Notes under the pieces: generated by a model
The model's input: the letters and a program-made list of their open reading frames with translations, nothing else
Database searches by the model: none
What the model was told of the DNA's origin: nothing
DNA from: Lysobacterales bacterium
GTDB taxonomy: Bacteria > Pseudomonadota > Gammaproteobacteria > Xanthomonadales > SZUA-36
Assembly: GCA_029859645.1 (NCBI GenBank)
Contig: JAOUCS010000015.1
Location: forward strand, 1-43,927
DNA length: 43,927 nt
Direction of reading: 5' to 3'
Program-made: the position numbers and the translations under genes
Shown here: piece after piece, positions 1 to 7,463 of the stretch
How the letters are laid out: each line of letters opens with the position of its first letter
Numbering within the stretch: the first letter of the stretch is position 1

Positions 1-1
1 T

Positions 2-745
2 GGAATTTCGCTCGTGTTGATCACCGGCCTGTGCTGGGCTGGCACGGCCGGAGCCGAAGATACAGGAGTTCGCCAGGACGAAAGTGCCATCGAGGTGCTC
101 AAGAGCATGAGCGCCTTCAACGGGTCGCTGGACCGTTTCACCATCAGCAGTGTCAGCATGACCGATGCCAGGTTGGGCGCCGGATTGATCGTGACCAACG
201 TTGCCGAGGTCGAAATGAATATCGACCGCCCCGGGTCTGCGTTTATCAGTGTTTTCGACGGGGTCAACTCCAAGAAACTGTTTTTCCACGATGGCAAGTT
301 CACGGTTTACAACTCTGAAAAAAGTTACTACGCACAAACCGAGATACCGAAGGACCTTGATGCGGCGATGAAATTTACCGTGGAAGATCTGGAAATTGAC
401 GCTCCGTTGTTGGACCTGATGTATCGAGACGCGGCAGAGTATTTAATTACCTCTCAGGACACTATCCTCTACCTGACCGACAAGGCCCGTGTTGCCGGTG
501 TCGATTGTCACCACCTGGCCATTCGCGGTCCTGATTCCGACGTCCAGCTGTGGGTGCAGGAAGGTGACCGGCCGCTGCTTCGTAAAATCATCATCACATC
601 GAAGTGGGAGGGTGGTTCGCCCCGTTTCGTGGCCAATCTGCAATGGGATACGGACCCTGAATTCGATGATGGGGTTTTTAAGTTTAAAGCGCCGGAAGGG
701 TCCACCAACATTGGGTTCCACCACTCGAAAGGACAGGGGGAGTAA
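2..745 (+). CDS. DUF2092-type periplasmic protein, 5' truncated
   Basis: The frame is open to the left edge of the window, so the true start lies upstream. What remains begins inside a hydrophobic signal-peptide core (ISLVLITGLCWAGTAGA) with a plausible cleavage site after AGA-ED, and the basic n-region is missing. About 235 mature residues follow. The pattern (a helix near ALKSMSAFNG-type sequence, many beta strands, a late segment reading LQWDTDPEFDDGVFKFKAPEG) matches DUF2092 'predicted periplasmic protein' families, which are thought to share the LolA/LolB-like fold. That fold suggests binding of a lipid or hydrophobic ligand in the periplasm, but no ligand can be read from the sequence. 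The stop is directly followed by the start of the next small gene (1-nt gap), which indicates co-transcription and coupling. The family call is by recognition; function is unknown. Confidence 0.8.
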   Translation, partial: GISLVLITGLCWAGTAGAEDTGVRQDESAIEVLKSMSAFNGSLDRFTISSVSMTDARLGAGLIVTNVAEVEMNIDRPGSAFISVFDGVNSKKLFFHDGKFTVYNSEKSYYAQTEIPKDLDAAMKFTVEDLEIDAPLLDLMYRDAAEYLITSQDTILYLTDKARVAGVDCHHLAIRGPDSDVQLWVQEGDRPLLRKIIITSKWEGGSPRFVANLQWDTDPEFDDGVFKFKAPEGSTNIGFHHSKGQGE

Positions 746-746
746 T

Positions 747-1091
747 ATGAAACGCAGAGACTTGCTCCGTTCCCTGGCCACCGTGGCTGTTGGCGCAGCT
801 GCCATTCCTTTGAGTAACCTGGTCGAGGCCCGTGTCGGCCGGCCGGCAACCCCCGGCAGCGTCGCCGGTGTCCGCCGCAGGACCCGCCGGCGCACGCGCA
901 GACGGGTGTATCGGCACATGACCCTTTATTCATTGCCTTATGGCTGTGCGACCACGCGTGTGAGGGGTGGAGTCTCCTATTACTACTGCGGCGGCATCTG
1001 GTACCAGCCGACTTACCAGGGCTCAACGGTCGTTTACGTGGTTACTGACATCGAATCCGGCGCCAATACCAACTTGGAGTTCTACGAGTAG
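747..1091 (+). CDS. Small exported arginine-rich protein with Tat-like signal
   Basis: The 114-residue product starts at the ATG preceded by an AGGGGG-type ribosome site inside the end of the upstream gene. The N-terminus MKRRDLLRSLATVAVGAAAIP carries a twin-arginine motif (RRDLL) and an alanine-rich hydrophobic stretch, so export by the Tat pathway is likely. The mature part has a strongly basic tract near residues 44-54 (RRRTRRRTRRRVYR), then a compact Tyr/Gly/Cys region with two cysteines (CATTRVRGG, YYYCGGIWYQP) and a hydrophobic strand STVVYVV. The Tyr/Gly 'ring' resembles DUF6515-like small envelope proteins, but this is a weak resemblance. It sits between a DUF2092 gene and a phosphatase gene on the same strand. 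The function is not recognised; a cofactor-binding or envelope polyanion-binding role would be speculation. Confidence 0.75.
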   Translation: MKRRDLLRSLATVAVGAAAIPLSNLVEARVGRPATPGSVAGVRRRTRRRTRRRVYRHMTLYSLPYGCATTRVRGGVSYYYCGGIWYQPTYQGSTVVYVVTDIESGANTNLEFYE

Positions 1092-1100
1092 GTAAGCGGC

Positions 1101-2801
1101 ATGATTTCGCTGATGAGCAGGTTTTGGTTGCTGGCGCTTGGTGCGTGCCTGTTTTCGCCCACGGCAGTAGCTGTCGAAGGCGAGCCGGAAATTCGGCTCG
1201 TGCTGCAAATCACAGTGGACGGTTTACGCCCGGACCTGATTTCCCGCGGTGCCGGGCACTTTGAAGAGGGTGGGTTCAAGTACCTGTTAGATAATGGCGC
1301 CGTGTTCGCCAATGCGCATTACCAGCATGCCAATACCGAGACCATCGTGGGGCACGCCACGCTGGCTACCGGCGCACACCCTTCCGTGCACGGCATGACC
1401 GGGAATGTCTGGTACGATGCCGAGGCGGACGAGCTTTCCTATAACATCGAAGATCCGGACAGTCCTCTGCTCCCCGTTCGTGAAGATCAGCAGAGCGGCG
1501 ACCAGGTTGACCCGGCCCAGAAGCTTTCACGCACCCAGGGCCGGTCGCCGGAATCCCTGCTGGCGGAAACCCTGGCCGACAAGTTACTGGCCTACACGGC
1601 CGGTAAATCCAGGGTGTTTGCGGTGTCCGGCAAGGACCGCAGTGCGGTTGCGATGGCCGGCAAAGGCGGCAAGGCGTTCTGGATGTCCACTGACAGTGGT
1701 GATCTTGTGACGTCCACCTGGTACTACGCTGGCTACCCCGACTGGGTGGCTCACTGGAATTCTGCTCGCAAGGCTTCCCGTTACGCGGGCACGGAATGGC
1801 GCTTGTTTAAGGACAAAGACAGTTACCTGCTGGCGTCGCGTGACGACCGGCCTTACGAAGCTGACCTGGGTGGATTTGGAAGAGTCTTCCCGCACCGCTT
1901 TGGTGACGCAGGTAACAAGTTGCTTTACACACAGCTGGTCGCCAGCCCCGAAGGGGATGCACTGTTAGCTGATTTTGCCCGGGCCCTGATCACCAACGAA
2001 CAACTGGGCCATGGCCCGGTGACGGACTTTCTTTCGGTCAGTTTTTCCGGCGTAGACGCGGTCAATCATTTCTTCGGGCCGGCCAGCCTCGAAAGCGAAG
2101 ACATGGTTTTACGTCTTGATCGAACGCTTGCCGGCTTCCTGGCTTTTATCGACGAACAGATCGGCCTGGACAGGACATTGATCGTGCTGTCTGCCGATCA
2201 TGGTATCGCTGAACTGCCCGAGTACATGGCGGAACGTGGGATGAAGACAGGAAGGCTGACGCCCGACGTTATCCTGGAGGCAGCAGACCGGATTTCCGAA
2301 GATCGATTCGGCATCAAGGGCCTGGTTAAATTCTACTATCGGCCGTATCTGTACCTGGATGGTGAGCGTATTGACCAGGCCAGCCTGGACTTCGATCATG
2401 TGCGTGACGTGCTGGCTGAAAGTCTCACGCTTGAGCCGGGCATCCACATCGCCGCCACCCGGCAGATGCTCGATAAGTGGCCGGACCGGAAACTTTTCGG
2501 CCAGATTCGAAACAATTTTCACCCGGCGAGGTCCGGAGATATCTACGTGGTCCAGGATCCCTACTGGTTTAATTTCGACGAGGGGCCGGTGACAGGGATG
2601 CATGGATCACCCTGGAATTACGATACCCATGTGCCGGTCATCTTCGCCGGCCCGGGGATCAGGGCCGGGACCATCTACCGAGCAGTGCAGCCAGCCGATG
2701 TCGCTCCGAGTATTGCCGCACTGCTGAAAATGTCTCCCCCCGCATCTGCACAGGGCGTGGTTTTGCCTGAACTGTTTGGCAGCCCTCAATCGCTTGACTG
2801 A
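1101..2801 (+). CDS. Alkaline phosphatase family (NPP/PafA-like) secreted enzyme
   Basis: This 566-residue protein has an N-terminal signal peptide (MISLMSRFWLLALGACLFSP.., cleavage near AVA-VEGEPE). It is a member of the type I phosphodiesterase/nucleotide pyrophosphatase branch of the alkaline phosphatase superfamily. The first metal-binding Asp is in VDGLRPD (Asp40). A Thr at the nucleophile position precedes IVGHATLATGAHPSVHG (about residue 81). Further metal ligands fit FSGVDAVNHFFG, LSADHGIAE and GMHGSPWNYDTHVPVIFAG. Such enzymes hydrolyse phosphate mono- or diesters in the periplasm with two zinc ions; PafA-type phosphatases are the closest pattern I recognise. The exact substrate cannot be told. 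The ATG follows the upstream stop by 9 nt with AGGTAAG as ribosome site. The end overlaps the start of the TonB-dependent receptor gene, which suggests a shared transcript and a linked role in organic phosphate or siderophore-type uptake (inference). Confidence 0.88.
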   Translation: MISLMSRFWLLALGACLFSPTAVAVEGEPEIRLVLQITVDGLRPDLISRGAGHFEEGGFKYLLDNGAVFANAHYQHANTETIVGHATLATGAHPSVHGMTGNVWYDAEADELSYNIEDPDSPLLPVREDQQSGDQVDPAQKLSRTQGRSPESLLAETLADKLLAYTAGKSRVFAVSGKDRSAVAMAGKGGKAFWMSTDSGDLVTSTWYYAGYPDWVAHWNSARKASRYAGTEWRLFKDKDSYLLASRDDRPYEADLGGFGRVFPHRFGDAGNKLLYTQLVASPEGDALLADFARALITNEQLGHGPVTDFLSVSFSGVDAVNHFFGPASLESEDMVLRLDRTLAGFLAFIDEQIGLDRTLIVLSADHGIAELPEYMAERGMKTGRLTPDVILEAADRISEDRFGIKGLVKFYYRPYLYLDGERIDQASLDFDHVRDVLAESLTLEPGIHIAATRQMLDKWPDRKLFGQIRNNFHPARSGDIYVVQDPYWFNFDEGPVTGMHGSPWNYDTHVPVIFAGPGIRAGTIYRAVQPADVAPSIAALLKMSPPASAQGVVLPELFGSPQSLD

Positions 2802-4860
2802 ATCTTCACGCCACACCACCAGGTTTCTGGTGCTTTTGCTGGCAACATTGGTTGCCTCGGGCGCAGAAGCGAGCAATCAGGATGTTTTGGAAGAAGTGGT
2901 CGTAACCGCTACCCGCATCCCTACTAAGCTGACGAATCTGCCGTTTGCCGTCGGCAGTGTTGGCAAAGAACAGGTTCAACGCGCCCGTCAGCAACTGGGG
3001 CTGGATGAGTCGCTGGTCGCCATTCCCGGACTGTTTTTCCAGAACCGTTACAACTTTGCACAGGATCTTCGGATCGCCATCCGGGGATTTGGCGCGCGTG
3101 CGAACTTCGGTATCCGTGGCATCAGGATTTTCGCCGATGACATTCCGTTGACTCTGCCGGATGGGCAGGGCAGCGTGGATGCAATCGACCTGGGTTCGGT
3201 ACAGCAAATTGACGTGATACGGGGACCTTTCTCCGCGGTGTATGGCTCAGCTTCCGGCGGCGTCATCAATATCCGGACCGAGGATGGGCCGGAGACACCT
3301 TTCCTGTCCGGCCGGCTGAATTTCGGCGCCTATGATTACCGCCAGGGCCAGGTAAAAGCAGGTGGGCAGGCCGGAAAGCTCAACTGGCTGGCCAATTTCT
3401 CGGCAACGAAGCTGGATGGGTACCGCGATCATGCCGAGTACAAGAGTCGTCTTTTCAACAGTAAATTTCGCTACGATTTCAGCGAGCGTTCGCACCTGAC
3501 CGTAGTGCTCAATGCCGTGGACTCGCCCCGCGCGAATGATCCGGGTGGCCTGAACGCGCGCGAAGTGGCCGAGGACCGCCGCCAGGCGGCGCCCCGCAAC
3601 CTGCTGTACAACGCCGGCGAATCTCTGGATCAGCAATCGATCGGCCTGGCCTTCCGTTCAGATTTACGCGACAACCAGCAATTGATGCTGCGAAGCTATT
3701 TCGTCGACCGGGATTTCAGTAACCGTTTGCCCTTTGACGTGAACAGCAACGGGCAGGGCGGCAGCATCGACCTGGGCCGGCGTTTCTCCGGCGTGGGCGG
3801 CAGCTACGGTTGGACTTCCACGCTTGCGGGCCGGTCCAATCAGTTGATCGTGGGACTGGATTACGACGCGCAACGTGACCATCGCCGTCGCTATGCCAAC
3901 AATCAGGGCCTCCAGGGAGACCTGACCACCAACCAGGACGAGGATGTCACGACCACCGGGGTCTATATCCAGGATGTCCTGGATGTGACCGATTCGGCCG
4001 CACTGACGTTGGGGGGGAGGTTCGATGACGTCGACTACGAAGTGACGGACCGGACCGGATCAGGGGGCGACGGGCGACGCAGTTTCAACGAGTTCAGCCC
4101 GATGGCCGGGATCAACTGGTCCGTGCGTGAAGCAATCAATGTTTATGGCAATGTATCGCGTTCATTCGATCCTCCCGCTACCACCGAGCTGGCTAACCCG
4201 GACGGGCCGACCGGATTCAACCAGGAACTGGAGTCGCAGACCGCGACCAACTATGAAATCGGAGTCAAAGGCTTGCTGACCGGAAGGATGCGCTATGAAC
4301 TGGCGGCCTTCCACATCAAGGTTAAAGATGAGATTGTGCCCTTTGAGCTGGAAGGTTCCGGCCAGTCTTTTTTCCAGAATGCCGGCAAGTCCAGCCATGA
4401 TGGAATCGAAGCGGCGCTGACCCTCGACCTGGCGCCCGGTTTGGTGGGGACCATGACGTACACCTGGTCGGATTTCAAATTTGATGAGTTTAGCGGTAGC
4501 AACGGCGAGATTTATGACGGCAATCGCATTCCCGGAGTGCCGCAGCACCTGTTCAATTTTGATCTGAACTGGTCGCATGCGTCTGGTTTTTTTGCGGCCT
4601 GGGATATGCTTTACGTGGGCCGCTTTTATGCTGACAATGCGAATACGGTGGAAACAGAGGACTACGTCGTTTCCAACCTGCGGTCCGGATTCCGGTGGGA
4701 ATCTGCCCAGTGGGTGCTTGAACCTTTCATCGGCATCAACAATCTTCTCGACAAGAAGTACATAGCAAACGTGCGCCTGAATGCCTCGTTCGGCAGGTAT
4801 TTCGAGCCGGCGCCAGAAAGGAATTTCTACGCGGGGCTTCTGCTCCGCTATGGTTTTTGA
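2794..4860 (+). CDS. TonB-dependent outer-membrane receptor
   Basis: The product is about 688 residues. It has a signal peptide (RFLVLLLATLVASGAEA), then a TonB-box-like start LEEVVVTATR, a plug domain with QDLRIAIRGFGARANFGIRG, DDIPLTLPDGQG and IDVIRGPFSAVYGSASGGVINI, and a long beta-barrel ending in the aromatic residue Phe (LLLRYGF), as outer-membrane barrels do. Receptors of this type use the proton-motive force via TonB-ExbB-ExbD to import siderophores, cobalamin, sugars or other large ligands; the ligand cannot be assigned. I chose the TTG at 2794, which overlaps the phosphatase stop by 8 nt; a TTG at 2776 in the same frame is an alternative, and neither has a strong ribosome site. The overlap indicates translational coupling to the phosphatase. 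No Fur-like site was seen because the upstream DNA is coding. Confidence 0.93.
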   Translation: MTESSRHTTRFLVLLLATLVASGAEASNQDVLEEVVVTATRIPTKLTNLPFAVGSVGKEQVQRARQQLGLDESLVAIPGLFFQNRYNFAQDLRIAIRGFGARANFGIRGIRIFADDIPLTLPDGQGSVDAIDLGSVQQIDVIRGPFSAVYGSASGGVINIRTEDGPETPFLSGRLNFGAYDYRQGQVKAGGQAGKLNWLANFSATKLDGYRDHAEYKSRLFNSKFRYDFSERSHLTVVLNAVDSPRANDPGGLNAREVAEDRRQAAPRNLLYNAGESLDQQSIGLAFRSDLRDNQQLMLRSYFVDRDFSNRLPFDVNSNGQGGSIDLGRRFSGVGGSYGWTSTLAGRSNQLIVGLDYDAQRDHRRRYANNQGLQGDLTTNQDEDVTTTGVYIQDVLDVTDSAALTLGGRFDDVDYEVTDRTGSGGDGRRSFNEFSPMAGINWSVREAINVYGNVSRSFDPPATTELANPDGPTGFNQELESQTATNYEIGVKGLLTGRMRYELAAFHIKVKDEIVPFELEGSGQSFFQNAGKSSHDGIEAALTLDLAPGLVGTMTYTWSDFKFDEFSGSNGEIYDGNRIPGVPQHLFNFDLNWSHASGFFAAWDMLYVGRFYADNANTVETEDYVVSNLRSGFRWESAQWVLEPFIGINNLLDKKYIANVRLNASFGRYFEPAPERNFYAGLLLRYGF

Positions 4861-4871
4861 AGAGTAATGAA

Positions 4872-5384
4872 ATGACAGAAAAAAACGGCAAAAACTGGTC
4901 CATGGCTGATATATCAGGCAAAAAAACGACTCACCGCGTGGCAATCGCGGGGGGTAGAATCTGTATCGGGCAAGAGGCGTTCCGCTTACTTGAGGCCGGT
5001 AAGATGCCCAAGGGTGACCCACTGGCCATGGCCGAAATTGCCGGTATCCAGGCGGCCAAGCAAACACCCGCGCTTATACCGCTGTGTCATCCCATTTCAT
5101 TGAACCGCGTTCTCATTCATTCGATCCTGCGGCCGGATGACTTTTCCGTCGAAGTGTTCTGTGTTGCGGAAATCGCCGAGAAAACCGGCGTTGAGATGGA
5201 GGCGTTGACCGGCCTGTCCATCGCTCTGCTGACTATCTGGGATTTGAGCAAACCCGTTAACCCGGCGCTGGAAATCTCGAACAATCGCCTGGTGTACAAA
5301 TCAGGGGGTAAAAGTGGTGTATGGATTCACCCGGACGGGTTACCCGATGAAGTAGTCGAGATTATCGCGGAACTCGAGCGCTGA
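4872..5384 (+). CDS. moaC: Cyclic pyranopterin monophosphate synthase MoaC
   Basis: This 170-residue enzyme carries out the second half of the first molybdenum cofactor step: it converts 3',8-cyclo-7,8-dihydro-GTP (made by MoaA) to cyclic pyranopterin monophosphate. Recognisable family motifs are MADISGK near the N-terminus, LIPLCHPI with the conserved His, KTGVEMEALTGLS with its Glu residues, and the catalytic Asp/Lys pair in IWDLSKP (usually DMCKA, so Cys and Met are replaced but Asp and Lys are kept). YKSGGKSG near the end is also typical. The ATG at 4872 has GAAGAG about 7 nt upstream and is preferred over an in-frame TTG at 4857. The gene follows the receptor gene by 11 nt but is functionally part of the convergent moa cluster; its last 23 nt overlap the end of moaE on the other strand. 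Confidence 0.95.
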   Translation: MTEKNGKNWSMADISGKKTTHRVAIAGGRICIGQEAFRLLEAGKMPKGDPLAMAEIAGIQAAKQTPALIPLCHPISLNRVLIHSILRPDDFSVEVFCVAEIAEKTGVEMEALTGLSIALLTIWDLSKPVNPALEISNNRLVYKSGGKSGVWIHPDGLPDEVVEIIAELER

Positions 5385-5832
5385 CCGCGCCATGTTCGTG
5401 CCCCGCTTCTGAGCAGCGCTGGCAGTTGACCCACTCTTCGTTGCCGTTGGCGTAATACTCTTTTTTCCAGATGGGCAGGCGTATCTTGGCCTGGTCAATG
5501 ATGTAGCGGCAGGCATCAAAGGCCTCTCCGCGATGAGGCGAGGAAACTCCGACCACGACGGCGACATCCGACAGTTCCAGTAAACCGCTGCGGTGGATTG
5601 CGCAGGCATTGCTGACACCGAAGCGTTGCTTGGCTTCAGCGATGATTCTAGACCCTTCTTTCAACGCCAGTGGCTCATACACCTCGTACTCCAGGCGCAG
5701 GACCTGCCTGCCTTCATTGTGGTCGCGTACCCAGCCGTCGAATTGGACATAGGCGCCGCAGGAACGGTTGAGCAGGCGGCGACGGAAAGCCTCCAGGTCA
5801 ATCATCTGACTGCTGATTTCGAACGCGTTCAT
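5362..5832 (-). CDS. moaE: Molybdopterin synthase catalytic subunit MoaE
   Basis: The 156-residue large subunit of molybdopterin synthase transfers sulfur from the MoaD thiocarboxylate to cyclic pyranopterin monophosphate, forming the dithiolene. Family signatures are GAYVQFDGWVRDHNEG, LEYEVYEPLA, AIHRSGLLELSDVAVVVGVSSPHRGEAFDACRYIIDQ and the catalytic lysine region KIRLPIWKKEYY. The C-terminus after EEWV is extended and holds two cysteines and two histidines (NCQRCSEAGHEHG), which is unusual for the family. The start codon overlaps the moaD stop by 4 nt (ATGA), a standard coupled junction. The 3' end overlaps moaC on the opposite strand. Identification is secure; the meaning of the Cys/His tail is unknown. 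Confidence 0.95.
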   Translation of the reverse strand: MNAFEISSQMIDLEAFRRRLLNRSCGAYVQFDGWVRDHNEGRQVLRLEYEVYEPLALKEGSRIIAEAKQRFGVSNACAIHRSGLLELSDVAVVVGVSSPHRGEAFDACRYIIDQAKIRLPIWKKEYYANGNEEWVNCQRCSEAGHEHGAVSARVPR

Positions 5833-6068
5833 CCGCCGGCGACCGGGGGAAAAAAAAGAACTTCGTCACCCTCAGACAGCATGCTGTCCCACTGGGCCAT
5901 TTCATCATTGATGGCAACCATCGAGGACGAATAATTCTGCAACCCGGCATACCTGCGGGTACATTCCTCGAACAGACCGGCCGGCGAGGCAGCGGTCGTT
6001 TCGACGACCTCTGTTTCCACGCCCGTGATTTCACGGAACGCAGCGAAAAACCGGACACAGATCTTCAT
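5829..6068 (-). CDS. moaD: Molybdopterin synthase sulfur carrier subunit MoaD
   Basis: This is a 79-residue ubiquitin-fold protein (MKICVRFFAAFREITG...) ending in FFPPVAGG. The C-terminal Gly-Gly is the site that is adenylated and converted to a thiocarboxylate, the sulfur donor for MoaE. The length matches the family (about 80 residues). It follows moaA by only 3 nt and overlaps moaE by 4 nt, so moaA-moaD-moaE form one translation-coupled operon. No moeB activator gene is present in the window; another E1-like enzyme must act from elsewhere. Confidence 0.95.
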   Translation of the reverse strand: MKICVRFFAAFREITGVETEVVETTAASPAGLFEECTRRYAGLQNYSSSMVAINDEMAQWDSMLSEGDEVLFFPPVAGG

Positions 6069-6071
6069 GGC

Positions 6072-7115
6072 TCAACCACCCAGCTTGTACATTTCGACCT
6101 TTTCGCGATCATGCCCCGGTTGACCCCGTTCCTCGCTGTAGCGGTCATTGCGTCGTACCCAGATTTCACTGACTTTTCGTGACAGTTCACCCGTATCCTC
6201 GCTATGACGGATCAGGGGCATCAGGTTGGTACCCTTGTTTGAAAACAGGCAGGTGTAGAAAATGCCATCGGCAGTGACCCGGGCACGGGTACAACCCCCG
6301 CAAAACGGTTGCGTGATGGAGCTGATGAAACCAATTTCACCCTGCCCATCAACGTATTCATAGCGTCTTGCTGTCTCTGCTGGATTACCCGAATTCACTC
6401 TGAGTATGGGCCACTTGTTGCCGATTTCTTCAATCCATTCAGAGTTTGGAACCACGTCGCTTTCGCTCCAGTGGTTGCTGTTGCCCACGTCCATGAACTC
6501 AATCAGGCGCACACGGTGAGGAGTGCCACGGAAATGGTCAAGCAGATCCAGAATGGTGTGGTCATTAACACCTTTCTGGACCACGGTATTAATTTTCAGC
6601 TGTCGAAATCCGGCTGCCTCTGCGGCAGAGATGCCTCCCAGAATCTCATCGAGCTTTGCTTTACCACCACTCATTTCGGCCAGTACTTTCGGGTCGAGCG
6701 TGTCCAGGCTGACCGTGATCCGGTTCAATCCAGCCGCTGCCAGGTCGTCAGCCAAACGCGGCAACATGACGCCGTTGGTGGTCAGTGCGATGTCTTCGAG
6801 CCCCGAAATCCCGGCCAGCTGTTCTACCAGGGCCGGCAATCCAGGCCGCAGCAGGGGCTCGCCACCGGTGAGGCGCAGTTTTCTCACACCCAGGCTCACG
6901 AAAGCCCTGACCAGGTCTTCGATTTCATGGTCCGTCAGCAGCTTTTCCAGCGGCAGGAACACGCCTCTGCCTTGCAGGGAATCCGCCGGCATGCAGTAAG
7001 TGCAACGGAAATTGCAGCGGTCGATCACTGAAACACGCAGTTCCTGCAGGGACCGTTGAAAAGCATCCTGCAGAGGAACGGTCTCGGTGAACTTGAGCGG
7101 CAGCCGCATATCCAT
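6072..7115 (-). CDS. moaA: GTP 3',8-cyclase MoaA (radical SAM)
   Basis: The 347-residue radical SAM enzyme starts molybdenum cofactor synthesis by cyclising GTP to 3',8-cyclo-7,8-dihydro-GTP. The N-terminal [4Fe-4S] cluster motif is visible as CNFRCTYCMP (Cys34, Cys38, Cys41), followed by KLRLTGGEPLLRPG (SAM binding), ALTTNGVML and ITVSLDTLDP. The second, substrate-binding cluster motif is FCGGCTRARVTADGIFYTCLF. The protein ends in Gly-Gly (EMYKLGG), a C-terminal tail needed for activity in studied MoaA proteins. It is the first gene of moaA-moaD-moaE and lies 16 nt downstream of the DUF3144 gene, so it may share the tam transcript. Confidence 0.97.
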   Translation of the reverse strand: MDMRLPLKFTETVPLQDAFQRSLQELRVSVIDRCNFRCTYCMPADSLQGRGVFLPLEKLLTDHEIEDLVRAFVSLGVRKLRLTGGEPLLRPGLPALVEQLAGISGLEDIALTTNGVMLPRLADDLAAAGLNRITVSLDTLDPKVLAEMSGGKAKLDEILGGISAAEAAGFRQLKINTVVQKGVNDHTILDLLDHFRGTPHRVRLIEFMDVGNSNHWSESDVVPNSEWIEEIGNKWPILRVNSGNPAETARRYEYVDGQGEIGFISSITQPFCGGCTRARVTADGIFYTCLFSNKGTNLMPLIRHSEDTGELSRKVSEIWVRRNDRYSEERGQPGHDREKVEMYKLGG

Positions 7116-7131
7116 CAGGGTTTAGGGCGGC

Positions 7132-7398
7132 TCAGGCTTGCTTGGTTTTCTGTTTTAACTGCGCCTTTTTGACTTCCTGGTGGTGCTCCAGCGTGCGGCG
7201 ATACACGGCGATGACCTTATCAACTCCGCTGGATTCCAGCGCGCCATCGTTTCCCGCTGCAATATAAGTGGCATACACCCCTGAAGCCGTCATCAAAGCG
7301 CCTGAAACCAGGGTCGGGTCGATTTCCTCCAGCCTTAGTTCATTGGCCAGTTCGATGAATTTATTGGTGCAATACTGATGTTTTTCCTGATCGTTCAC
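7132..7398 (-). CDS. DUF3144 family small protein
   Basis: The 88-residue protein starts at a GTG with GGAG about 7 nt upstream. An in-frame ATG at 7467 overlaps the tamB stop (ATGA) but lacks a ribosome site. The core reads NKFIELANELRLEEIDPTLVSGALMTASGVYATYIAAGN and a later helix ALESSGVDKVIAVYRRTLEHHQEVK, which fits DUF3144, a family of small helical proteins of unknown function common in Gammaproteobacteria. There is no signal peptide or membrane segment. It ends in a Lys/Gln-rich tail. It lies between tamB and moaA on the same strand; this position gives no firm hint of function. Confidence 0.8.
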   Translation of the reverse strand: MNDQEKHQYCTNKFIELANELRLEEIDPTLVSGALMTASGVYATYIAAGNDGALESSGVDKVIAVYRRTLEHHQEVKKAQLKQKTKQA

Positions 7399-7463
7399 TT
7401 TCGTGCTCCAGCCGTGAGGTAAGGAACGCATATTGTATGCAGATTCGATGTGTTTTGCGCGCT

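Noticed and set aside
840-910. Arg-rich GC-rich DNA (CGCCGG/CGCACG runs) as a possible tandem repeat or recombination site
   Set aside because: The repetition follows from arginine codons in the small Tat-signal protein; there are no flanking repeats or integrase genes.
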